Positions 49,451 to 57,446 of a stretch of 64,000 bases of DNA are shown piece by piece; the first letter of the stretch is position 1, and each line of letters starts with the position of its first letter. Source of the DNA: Erythrobacteraceae bacterium Alg239-R51 (GTDB lineage: Bacteria; Pseudomonadota; Alphaproteobacteria; Sphingomonadales; Sphingomonadaceae). Below the pieces are notes generated by a model. It saw only the letters and a list, made by a program, of their open reading frames with translations, was not told the DNA's origin and ran no database searches. A program made the translations under genes and the position numbers. The stretch spans positions 186,001 to 250,000 of the forward strand of contig CAMZOI010000002.1 of assembly GCA_947331495.1 (NCBI GenBank), in the 5' to 3' direction.

Positions 49451-51105
49451 AAGCTGCGCTGGCTCCTCTCCGGTTCCTGATTGCTGCGATCGCGCTTGCC
49501 TTTGCATCCTTTGCAGGCGCGCAATCGGTGCCGGGAGCCGAACCGGTTCCCGAAGATGCGGCCACCACGCCCACGCCCGATCCGTTCGGTCGCGAAACAC
49601 CGCGCGGCGCAATCACTGAACTGCTTCGGGCTCTGGCCGATGGGGATTACCTGCGCGCGGCCCAATACTTTCCGGCCGGGGAGAATCTCGAGGCGCAGTC
49701 GGAGAGCACGACTTCGGATGAGGGCGAAGAAGCCCGGACAGCAGGCGCGCAGTCAGACCTGGATCAAGGGGCAGAACTGGCGCGGAAATTTCAGATCGCG
49801 CTTGATAGCGGCGGAAGCCTCTTGGCGTTCCCACTCCTATCGAACGAGGCGGCAGGCGTCGTCGATGACGGCTTGGCGCAAAACCTCGAACAGGTCGGCA
49901 CACTTTCCAGTGGAGAAGGTGCCGCTCCGATCCTGTTGCAGCAGATCACCGCTGCTGATGGCAGCATGCAATGGCGCATAGCTCCCGAAACGGCTGAAGA
50001 AATCGCCGACTTCGTTCCTGCCGAGGCGGTTGAAGAGACTATCACCGAAGAGGGGATCGCTCTCGCTGGCGCTCCCCTGATCGACTGGCTTAAACTGGTC
50101 GCCCTTGCGCTGCTTGCCTTTGCCGCCTTCCGGTTATTGGCCGAGCTGGTGATGGCAATTTTACGGCGGGCTATAACCGACCACGATGCAAGTCCCATCT
50201 ACCGGTTCCTGCATGCAGCCCTGCCGCCGCTGTCGCTCTATCTGGCGGTCCTGACCTTCTATGCCACTGCCGACAACCTTGGAGTGTCGATCGTCGCGCG
50301 ACAGACTTTGCTGCGCTACGCCGCCATCGTTGCCTGGATAGCACTGGCCTGGTTCGCGTTGCGGCTTGTCGATGCCATTGCCCGCATCGTGACGGGGCGC
50401 ATGCACCGGGCCGAACGCCGTCAGGCTGTCACAATCGTCAGCTTCCTTCGCCGCGGCGCCAAAGTGTTGCTGCTGGCTATCGCATTCGTGGCTGTGCTGG
50501 ATACGGTCGGGCTGGATGTGACGACCGGCATCGCAGCACTCGGCATTGGCGGCCTTGCACTGGCGTTGGGAGCGCAGAAGACCATCGAAAACCTGGTCGG
50601 TTCGGTCACGCTGATCGCCGACAGGCCCGTGCAGGTGGGTGACGCCGCGCAGATCGGCGAGGTCTTCGGGACGGTCGAGGATATCGGAATGCGTTCGACT
50701 CTCGTGCGGACGCTGAATCGCACCCTGGTGTCGATCCCGAACGGATACCTCGCATCGGAGCGGATCGAGAATTTCGCGCTGCGGGACCGTTTCCTTTTCC
50801 ATCAGACCATAGGCGTCACCTACGATACCGATGCCCAACAGATGGAGCGATTGCTCGGCGAATTGCGAGATATCATTGCCGATGACGGCCACATTCTCGA
50901 CGATGCCCGCGTGCGGTTTCACGGTTTTGGTGACAGCGCACTGCAGATTGAGATATTCGCCTACTTCAACACCCGTTCCTATCCGGAATCGCTTGCAATG
51001 CAGGAAACGCTGCTGTTCGCGATCATGCGCAAGCTGGACGAACTCGGGATCGACTTTGCCTTCCCGACGCAGACCATCCATCTGCAAAACGATATCGCCG
51101 ATTGA
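49447..51105 (+). CDS. MscS-family mechanosensitive channel
   Basis: A 552-residue protein: signal-like N-terminus (about 1-25), a periplasmic domain of about 190 residues (AAQYFPAGENLEAQSES), then membrane helices at about 205-230, 250-275 and 295-320, the pore helix GIAALGIGGLALALGAQKTIENLVG (given in part), and the cytoplasmic beta domain with SIPNGYLASERIENFALRDR. MscS channels open under membrane tension to release solutes. It overlaps the regulator gene by four bases. The large periplasmic extension places it among the bigger MscS-like proteins (YnaI/MscM type). Confidence 0.85.
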   Translation: MKAALAPLRFLIAAIALAFASFAGAQSVPGAEPVPEDAATTPTPDPFGRETPRGAITELLRALADGDYLRAAQYFPAGENLEAQSESTTSDEGEEARTAGAQSDLDQGAELARKFQIALDSGGSLLAFPLLSNEAAGVVDDGLAQNLEQVGTLSSGEGAAPILLQQITAADGSMQWRIAPETAEEIADFVPAEAVEETITEEGIALAGAPLIDWLKLVALALLAFAAFRLLAELVMAILRRAITDHDASPIYRFLHAALPPLSLYLAVLTFYATADNLGVSIVARQTLLRYAAIVAWIALAWFALRLVDAIARIVTGRMHRAERRQAVTIVSFLRRGAKVLLLAIAFVAVLDTVGLDVTTGIAALGIGGLALALGAQKTIENLVGSVTLIADRPVQVGDAAQIGEVFGTVEDIGMRSTLVRTLNRTLVSIPNGYLASERIENFALRDRFLFHQTIGVTYDTDAQQMERLLGELRDIIADDGHILDDARVRFHGFGDSALQIEIFAYFNTRSYPESLAMQETLLFAIMRKLDELGIDFAFPTQTIHLQNDIAD

Positions 51106-51109
51106 TCAT

Positions 51110-52615
51110 ATGTTACTACCGAGATCACGGCAGGAAAAGACGCGCAGACCCAGCAGCGCATTAGGCAATACCGGACTTTCCACGTTGGGATTGGGTGCGT
51201 CGCAAAGAGCTTCCGAATATCCTGGCATGACCGGTATCGAATTGCTTGACGACGGCCTTGATGCTTTTGCAATTCGCAAGGTGTTATTGGAATATGCAGA
51301 GCGGTCGATCGATCTACAATATTACATCTGGCACGATGACCTGACAGGCAATCTGATGCTGGAACAGGTTCGCAGGGCGGCGGAGCGGGGTGTTCGGGTT
51401 CGGCTGCTCCTCGATGACAATGGTATTGCAGGATTGGATGATGTGCTCCGCTCGATGGCGGACCTGCCCAACATTGAGATTAGGCTGTTCAACCCCTTCC
51501 GCAGCCGCCGTTTCAAACCGCTCGATTTTCTGTTCCGCTTCCGCCGCGCAAACCGGCGGATGCATTCGAAAAGCTTCACGGTCGACAATCAGGTAACGAT
51601 CGTGGGTGGACGCAATATTGGCGACGAATATTTCGCCGCCAAGCGCGAGGGAATGTTTGCCGATCTCGATGCCGTCTGCATCGGTCCGGTGGTGCAGGAA
51701 GTTTCCGACTGCTTCGATCGATTCTGGAACTCGCCACTCGCTGTGCCGATAGATGCAATCGTTCCCGAGGTTGCCGAGACAAGAACACAGAAGCTAGAAA
51801 CTCGTATCAAGCGGCTCACCGGTGGGACGCAATCCGTCACCTACGGCAAGCAGGTTGCAGAAGGGTCATTGCTCGGCCGCATCGAGCGGGGGGAGATCGA
51901 ACTGACTTGGGCGCCGGTTCAGCTGGTCAGCGATCCCCCGGAAAAAGTGCTTGCAGCGCGCGAAACGGGCGGCCCGTTACTCGATGCCCTTACCGGGATA
52001 ATCGGTGAGCCGACGAAAGAACTGCTGCTCGTATCGGCATACTTCGTCCCCACCAGAAATGGGGCCAACGCCCTTGCAGGAATGGCGCAACGAGGCGTCG
52101 ACGTGCGGGTGCTGACGAATTCCTACGCTTCCACGGATGTCGGTGCGGTCCACGCGGGTTACGCCAAACATCGCACGCTGCTCCTCGAAGCCGGAGTGCA
52201 GCTGTTCGAAGTGCCAGCACCCGATGACGAACCGAAAACCGCCCGTAAGTTCGTGCGCACCGGTTCCCGGGAACAAGACGGCACCCCAGGTTCGACCTTG
52301 CATGCCAAAGCCTTTTCCGTGGACGGAACCCGTCTATTTGTAGGTTCGCTCAATTTCGATCCCCGCTCTTTTTCGCTGAATACAGAGTTGGGCATCGTGA
52401 TCGACAACGTCGCGTTGGCAAAACAGATGCGCCAGGCTTTCGACGACACCATAGCGCGCAACACATATCGTGTCGTTCTGGAGGGCGACGAGCTTGGTTG
52501 GATCGACACGCGCGATGATGATCCGGTAATCGAGCGGATAGAACCAGGGACTACATTCCTGTCGCGGATAGTCGTCCGGGCGTTGGAGCGCTCACCGATC
52601 GATTGGCTGTTATAA
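51110..52615 (+). CDS. Phospholipase D-family protein (cardiolipin synthase-like)
   Basis: A 501-residue protein with two HKD motifs: MHSKSFTVDNQVTIVGGRN in the N-terminal half and LHAKAFSVDGTRLFVGSLNFD in the C-terminal half (listed in parts). The N-terminal LDAFAIRKVLLEYAERSIDL and LQYYIWHDDLTG are typical of bacterial ClsC-like or PLD-like phosphatidyltransferases. It could make or remodel cardiolipin. It follows the MscS gene by four bases. A 7-bp inverted repeat (52615-52621 and 52634-52640) lies at its 3-prime end and may terminate the nine-gene unit weakly. Confidence 0.85.
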   Translation: MLLPRSRQEKTRRPSSALGNTGLSTLGLGASQRASEYPGMTGIELLDDGLDAFAIRKVLLEYAERSIDLQYYIWHDDLTGNLMLEQVRRAAERGVRVRLLLDDNGIAGLDDVLRSMADLPNIEIRLFNPFRSRRFKPLDFLFRFRRANRRMHSKSFTVDNQVTIVGGRNIGDEYFAAKREGMFADLDAVCIGPVVQEVSDCFDRFWNSPLAVPIDAIVPEVAETRTQKLETRIKRLTGGTQSVTYGKQVAEGSLLGRIERGEIELTWAPVQLVSDPPEKVLAARETGGPLLDALTGIIGEPTKELLLVSAYFVPTRNGANALAGMAQRGVDVRVLTNSYASTDVGAVHAGYAKHRTLLLEAGVQLFEVPAPDDEPKTARKFVRTGSREQDGTPGSTLHAKAFSVDGTRLFVGSLNFDPRSFSLNTELGIVIDNVALAKQMRQAFDDTIARNTYRVVLEGDELGWIDTRDDDPVIERIEPGTTFLSRIVVRALERSPIDWLL

Positions 52616-52733
52616 CATTCGCCCAAAGCGAACCGAATGTCTTCTTATGGGTAACGGGCCCCTCTTTCGGAATGGCAGAAATTGGGGCGCGAAGCTGCCT
52701 TCCGTCGCGAGTATCTTCTGCTAGCTTATTCCG

Positions 52734-53522
52734 ATGTCCAATAAAATTTCTCCGTGGTCGCCATATGAAGGGCGGACACATATGATCTCTAGTGGGCGTA
52801 TTGCGCTGACTGCAGCATTTTCGGATCTGGTGCGCGTGCGAGCTGGGTTCCCGTCGCACGAGCGGCCGGAGATCTTTTCAGCTCTTCCTGATGATGGAGA
52901 GAATGACGCTGCTCGCGACCTTGTGAGGCTTGACGCTGAGCATATGGCGCGGATGTTCGCGTACGGCCGCATAGCGACGTCCGTGCGACCACTTGGTGGT
53001 GGCGATGTCGTCGGCATTCCGCCAGCGGCTTGGGAAATCGATGACCCCCTTCCCCGTTTCGCAATCGGCTCATTGAACCTCGATCTTTGGTCGGAACCTG
53101 AGGCACCACCTACTCACCATATCTTCGTCGATCGTCACCAGTTCGACGACTGGTTAGCCGCGCTGAAACCGCTAGGCTTCCTAACCAATCGCCAGGTCGA
53201 TGAAGTAGTCGATCCACAGTTGCGCGCGCAGCGAGCCGTTGCCGAGCGACGTTTACAAAGCGAGGATGTGCAAAGCGTGGAATTTGGATCTGCAGGATCC
53301 CGTAATAACCAAACGGCAGCTGATCCTCCCGGCATCGGTCCGTTGTTGCTTTCGGTCGAGCAAGTCAGCGACCTGATCGGTAGAAGTAATTCGACAATCT
53401 ACGCTGATGTGAAGAAGGGTGCCTTCCCGGAAGGTATCAAGCTTGGCTCAAGCACCAGATGGAAGAAATCGGAGGTCCTGGCTTGGGTCGAAGAACAGGC
53501 GGCCAAGCGCGGAGACCGTTAG
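52734..53522 (+). CDS. AlpA-type DNA-binding protein with N-terminal extension
   Basis: A 262-residue protein. The C-terminal 70 residues form an AlpA/excisionase-like winged helix: LSVEQVSDLIGRSNSTIYADVKKG followed by FPEGIKLGSSTRWKKSEVLAWVEEQ. The first 180 residues have no domain that I recognise, but contain WEIDDPLPRFAIGSLNLDLW and RHQFDDWLAALKPLG. AlpA proteins usually regulate integrative-element excision, and the convergent integrase remnant supports that origin. Start uncertain between ATG 52734 and ATG 52782, which has GGCGG upstream. Confidence 0.75.
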   Translation: MSNKISPWSPYEGRTHMISSGRIALTAAFSDLVRVRAGFPSHERPEIFSALPDDGENDAARDLVRLDAEHMARMFAYGRIATSVRPLGGGDVVGIPPAAWEIDDPLPRFAIGSLNLDLWSEPEAPPTHHIFVDRHQFDDWLAALKPLGFLTNRQVDEVVDPQLRAQRAVAERRLQSEDVQSVEFGSAGSRNNQTAADPPGIGPLLLSVEQVSDLIGRSNSTIYADVKKGAFPEGIKLGSSTRWKKSEVLAWVEEQAAKRGDR

Positions 53523-54019
53523 CGGCGCTTCCGACGCGGACTATCGATGATTTCTACAGGTGCGATAGACCCCTCCATAATCATGTCGGCCCAGCGCTGA
53601 GCGAGTTCACGACGGCGCGGCATGTATGCGGCACGGTTGTAGCGAAGCTCGCTGGCACTCATTCCCTTAGGCGTATGTGCGAGCATCAGGTCGATGATCA
53701 TGCGATCGGCCAGTAACCGCACATTGCTGCCGAGATCGCGCTCGGCCTGTTCGTTCATGATGGTCGAGAAGCTTGAGCGCCAGCCATGTGGCACGTGCCG
53801 CCCCTTGTAGCCTTCTCGGTTGTATAGATAGCCAATAGCGTTCTCGCTGATCGGCTTGAGCCCCGATCGCGCCCCCGGAAAGACGAATGGCGATCGTCCC
53901 GTGAGCCAGCGGACTGCCCTTAGCGCTTCGACCGCCTGGCTGGATAGCGGAACAGGGTGCTCGAATCGGCTTTCGAATAGGGAAGTTTCGGGTCGCGGAT
54001 CCACATTCCCTCGACGCAT
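53519..54019 (-). pseudogene. C-terminal remnant of a P4-type tyrosine integrase
   Basis: The frame encodes the C-terminal part of a phage integrase: HPVPLSSQAVEALRAVRWL, PFVFPGARSG, the catalytic HGWRSSFSTIMNE element and ELRYNRAAYMPRRRELAQRWAD. The N-terminal half with the SAM-like and first catalytic Arg regions is missing. Homology appears to start near 53970, where it is joined in another frame to the 3-prime end of the 53920-54255 gene. It overlaps the convergent AlpA-like gene by four bases. Its expression as a functional recombinase is unlikely. Confidence 0.75.
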
Positions 54020-54255
54020 GTCTGCTCATCCGTCGGAGCCAAGTGATTCTTGCTTAGCCTAATGCCTAACCGTCCATGGCGCGGCAGGTGCACATTGGAA
54101 TAGAGAATGTCATTTTCATCAGACAGCTCCCCGCAAACCCTAACACTTTGGTCGCGAAATTTCGCTGGTGCATTGCGTAAGGTTTCGATCGCCACTGGGG
54201 GTGAACCTTGTGCGACTAGAGCAAGAACGATCGAAAGCATGCGGGTTAATATCAA
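53920..54255 (-). CDS. Hypothetical exported protein, fused at its 3-prime end
   Basis: A 111-residue frame with a short hydrophobic N-terminus (ILTRMLSIVLALVAQG) and a compact body (QSVRVCGELSDENDILYSN, then HGRLGIRLSKNHL and TCVEGMWIRDPKL) that looks like a genuine small secreted domain. Its last residues run into the integrase remnant, so the natural C-terminus may have been replaced. I do not recognise the family. No ribosome binding site is clear. Confidence 0.45.
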   Translation of the reverse strand: MILTRMLSIVLALVAQGSPPVAIETLRNAPAKFRDQSVRVCGELSDENDILYSNVHLPRHGRLGIRLSKNHLAPTDEQTCVEGMWIRDPKLPYSKADSSTLFRYPARRSKR

Positions 54256-54425
54256 TTTTCAAGTCATTTAACCACCGCGATATCGAACGTCCACAGAGGA
54301 TCGTAAACTGAATGGCAGCGAAGGGTGTTAGTTCGCTCAAAGCGGATAGGCAGCATTCGGACCCCTCTCGGCCGTTCAGCAGATCGTCAGGACGTTCCAA
54401 AACCGGCCATTCGAGATAAGTAAGG

Positions 54426-54740
54426 TCAACCAGGTGAAGCAGCAGAGCCGGCAAGCAGCCCGCCATCGATGCTCACTTCTGTACCCGTTACGTAAGTCGC
54501 CTCATCCGAGGCAAGCGTCGCTGCTATGGCCGCAACCTCATCCGGCATGCCAAACCGCTTCAGCGGTGTATCGGCTACGAGAGCCTGCATCTTTGCCTCC
54601 CGATCTGCCCCGTTGCCAAGCATAGGCTCCCATATGGGCGTAAGGATAGCGGCTGGGTGAATGGAGTTGCAGCGTATCTTCCAGCCTTGCTGCGCGCAGT
54701 AAAGCGCGACCGATTTACTGTGGTTGCGGATCGCTGCCTT
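54426..54740 (-). pseudogene. C-terminal fragment of a short-chain dehydrogenase
   Basis: In-frame remnant of an SDR oxidoreductase lacking the NAD-binding N-terminus and catalytic Tyr. Readable parts are [58 protein letters not shown] and [16 protein letters not shown]. Homology begins abruptly near 54740, so the 5-prime two thirds were lost. An ATG at 54623 could express 65 residues, but that would not be an enzyme. Confidence 0.8.
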
Positions 54741-54806
54741 GAATGTGCCTTGCCACTTTAGCGGTGACGCTGGGTCATTTCGAAAACTCCCGAGAACGCT
54801 ACTATG

Positions 54807-55301
54807 CTACTTCATTAAGCCGTTGGCTGCAATCCAACCGATCTTTCGTAGATCCTCAAGAGATCTATTGGCATTCACATGATGAATGAATGTTCCGCCC
54901 ATCTCTTCCCACAAATGCCGATGCCGAAGAGTGTCATCGACGAGAACGTCACCGGGCCTGCCGTGTTGGCGCTTGTCCCGCGCGAAACAAGTGATGATAC
55001 GTGTCCCCGGGAAATGGTTTGCAGCCCAGCAGACTTTCTGCGCTTCTGCCCATCTTCCCCTCGGACAGCCAGTCAGTATGATTGGCTCCAGATGTCTGAC
55101 TGCATCGAACAATCGCCGCGCGTCAGACATAACCGTAAGAGAGCCGTAGAAATCCGGACTTCGCGCGAGACGGGACCAGAATGTCGACAATCCGAACTGC
55201 TTCTCAAATTGCCTGGGAGGCATGCCAAAGAGGGCTTCGGCGGCCCGGTCGAAGTCGGCAAGAACGCCGTCGCAATCGAGGAAGAGCTGGTTCACGGCCA
55301 T
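54807..55301 (-). CDS. HAD-family 5-prime nucleotidase-like protein
   Basis: A 164-residue soluble phosphatase of the HAD superfamily. Motif I FLDCDGVLADFD carries the nucleophile Asp; motif II Thr lies in IILTGCPRG; Lys in AQKVCW or FARDKRQHG could be motif III; and motif IV is DVLVDDTL. Sequence resembles deoxyribonucleotidases of the NT5C type. ATG 55301 overlaps the stop of the upstream 2H-like gene by ten bases, so they are translated together. The substrate could be a nucleotide or an RNA 5-prime or 3-prime phosphate. Confidence 0.8.
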   Translation of the reverse strand: MAVNQLFLDCDGVLADFDRAAEALFGMPPRQFEKQFGLSTFWSRLARSPDFYGSLTVMSDARRLFDAVRHLEPIILTGCPRGRWAEAQKVCWAANHFPGTRIITCFARDKRQHGRPGDVLVDDTLRHRHLWEEMGGTFIHHVNANRSLEDLRKIGWIAANGLMK

Positions 55302-55666
55302 TGTGTCGGAATGAGCTCGATAAGGATCGGCGACCTGAGCTGTTCCCATCCCCGCTGCGCCAGAACCTCATTGCTCTCTTCCGGCTTGCGGCCGCCTTCG
55401 CGATCTATGGACCATGTTATGTGATAGGTGCTGCCGTCGGGCCGGTCAGTAGAGCCGTTAATTGAAACGACTAGCGCCTGTAGTCCTTTGCCATCATTCA
55501 CATGGCCGAAAATTTTTCCGCGGTTGGCATCTGGAAGAGTTGTGGTCGATGTAGCTGACGCGTCGAGAGTTACATGATCGGCGATGAGATCGGGCCAGAC
55601 CGGTGGAATACGCTGGAGTAATGCGACGCGGTGCTCAGGGTCGAGTTTCCAACCAGTTACACGCAT
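55292..55666 (-). CDS. 2H phosphoesterase-like protein
   Basis: A 124-residue protein without assigned family, but with two HxT motifs about 55 residues apart: IADHVTLDA near the N-terminus and STYHITWSID near the middle. That spacing and pattern are the hallmark of the 2H phosphoesterase superfamily (LigT, tRNA ligase phosphodiesterases), which open 2-prime,3-prime-cyclic phosphates. The stop overlaps the HAD nucleotidase start. A 7-base gap separates it from the small membrane protein gene upstream, giving a three-gene operon. Confidence 0.6.
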   Translation of the reverse strand: MRVTGWKLDPEHRVALLQRIPPVWPDLIADHVTLDASATSTTTLPDANRGKIFGHVNDGKGLQALVVSINGSTDRPDGSTYHITWSIDREGGRKPEESNEVLAQRGWEQLRSPILIELIPTQWP

Positions 55667-55673
55667 CGATTTC

Positions 55674-55865
55674 TCAACTATTGTTGGATTGTCCGATAGC
55701 GGGCGGTCCAGCCGTCGGACTAACCTGAGCTCTCTGGCTCAGCGGCCCACCAGCCACCTTGTTTTTGGAGGCGGTCGCCTCGCGGTCCGCGCTATGATAA
55801 ACGTTCTTTTGATAGTACTTATACCCTGCGTAACCGAGTACCCCAAGGGCGGCTAGTTTGAGCAT
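55674..55865 (-). CDS. Small membrane protein
   Basis: A 63-residue protein with one N-terminal membrane helix (LKLAALGVLGYAGYKYYQKN) and a polar tail with Asn, Ser and Pro. AAAGGAA lies before the ATG at 55865. Small proteins of this form are common in sphingomonads; function unknown. It leads the 2H-HAD operon. Confidence 0.65.
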   Translation of the reverse strand: MLKLAALGVLGYAGYKYYQKNVYHSADREATASKNKVAGGPLSQRAQVSPTAGPPAIGQSNNS

Positions 55866-56281
55866 GTCTGTTCCTTTCTAATTCCCCCCTCAACTCCTGT
55901 TCACAAAAAAGGGTCCGATGGCCCAGCATTGCCGTAGCATGAATGCCGGAAGTGCAGTTGTTCGTAATGGTGCGATCGAGGTTCAAGCAGGTAAGTTTTC
56001 CGAAATGTCCGCAGTTGGGCCGTTAGCGGTCTGACCGCTTTTGGTCCTGAAATCTGAAAAGCGGACCTACCGCTTCCGAACCAATTTTGGCCAGAAGGGC
56101 CGCGGCTCCATGTGGGCCGGAAGCCGAACGACAGCTATTGCCGACTCGGGCATGACGACCGGCAATTTATAGGAGTCTCGGCTAACACGAGAACGTAAAC
56201 CGAAACGCAAGTTCGCCTCGTCGAAATGCGTAAGCGCACTGAGCTCACAAGATGTCTAAATAAGTGCGCGCGATAGCATCG
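55866..56281. other. Gene-free interval with small hairpins
   Basis: No coding potential is seen. An AGCGGT-CTG-ACCGCT hairpin with a TTTT tail (56025-56042) and related AGCGG-type words at 56060-56080 recur, possibly an intergenic repeat family of this lineage. Confidence 0.35.
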
Positions 56282-57310
56282 CTAATTGGCGACAATAGCA
56301 GCAATCCCCGCAGAATATACAATCAGGATGGCAATGCTGTCATAGCCCATGCGAAGAGCATATTTGTCGCGCCGTTCGATAAGGCCGATCAGGACAAGGG
56401 TTGTTAGCAGTACGCCGAGCAGTGCCGCCGTCATCGAGGAATCGTCGACTTGTCTTAGCACCGGCTCGCCCTGATCGAGAATGTCGATCAACAGGATCAG
56501 CACAACGTCGAACATGTTGCCGCCCAGTATGTCGCCGATCGCCAGTTCCGCGCGGCGCAATTTGACGGCCGCTATCGCCGTGCTGAGTTCGGGCAGCGAG
56601 GTGGCGAAGGCCAGAAGGGTAAGGCCAACAAGCCCCGTCCCCGTTCCGGTTTGGTCGGCGATCCCCTCGGCGCTCAATGTGACTAGGGTTCCCCCGATCA
56701 ATATCAGTAGACCCATTGCGGCCGTCAGCATCATAAGACGCGGGTTCGAGGTGGACAGCCTCTCGAGTTCGCTGCGCTCGACATCTGCTTCCTTGGCCGG
56801 GACCCAGCCTTCGACGGCGACCTCCCGGCTCAGCTGACGGATGCACACGATATACGTGACTGCAATAAGCACCGGGAAAAAGCCGACACCGCCGGGAAGC
56901 GACCAGTCTCCAAGCATCACACCGATAGCGGCTAGACTGAGTAGGACGATGCTCACCAGCGCATTGAGGATCGTGCGCGGACCGGGCACCATGTTCGTCA
57001 ATGCCTGTTTGCCGACAAACAAATCGGCTAGCGCGATAACCACGACCTGAAAGGCTATTCCGCCCAGCATGTTGTTGATCGCCATGTCCGGATTGCCGGA
57101 TAGGGTGGCAACAGTGGTGGTAGAGATTTCTGGAAGCGAGGTAATCGCGCCGAGTAGAAGAACGCCGATCGTTGCCTGTCCTATGCCGGTCCGCTGGGCA
57201 ATCTCGTCAGCATAGCGGGCCAGCTTCCGCCCCGCGTACCAGACGAGCATGGCGCCAACAGCGAACACCGCAGCGAGAACAGGCAACGGCAGGTGCGTGA
57301 AATCAGGCAT
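56282..57310 (-). CDS. Ca2+/cation antiporter (CaCA family)
   Basis: A 342-residue inner-membrane exchanger with ten to eleven helices and the two inverted alpha repeats of the family: LLGAITSLPEISTTTVATLS with the N-x-L-G-G continuation (INNMLGG), and LLAFATSLPELSTAIAAVKL with GDILGGNMFD. The SLPE acidic residues bind the cation. A polar loop (about 165-190) joins the halves. It probably exchanges Na+ or H+ for Ca2+, or K+-dependent variants. It is downstream of, and on the same strand as, the epimerase-membrane gene, with a 136-base gap. Confidence 0.88.
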   Translation of the reverse strand: MPDFTHLPLPVLAAVFAVGAMLVWYAGRKLARYADEIAQRTGIGQATIGVLLLGAITSLPEISTTTVATLSGNPDMAINNMLGGIAFQVVVIALADLFVGKQALTNMVPGPRTILNALVSIVLLSLAAIGVMLGDWSLPGGVGFFPVLIAVTYIVCIRQLSREVAVEGWVPAKEADVERSELERLSTSNPRLMMLTAAMGLLILIGGTLVTLSAEGIADQTGTGTGLVGLTLLAFATSLPELSTAIAAVKLRRAELAIGDILGGNMFDVVLILLIDILDQGEPVLRQVDDSSMTAALLGVLLTTLVLIGLIERRDKYALRMGYDSIAILIVYSAGIAAIVAN

Positions 57311-57446
57311 AAGTCATCATTTCTCTCCGGTCGCTAAGCGTCTTCGGGCGGCGCAATTGGTTCGCACCATCCTGATAGGGGGCGCTATAGAGACGACTGC
57401 ATCCGGCTGGCCCGCCTCCCCTTTCCTAATGCGCTGCCGCGCACGG

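Noticed and set aside
52615-52640. Strong terminator after the phospholipase D-type gene.
   Set aside because: The 7-bp inverted repeat lacks a T run, so I mention it only as a weak possibility.
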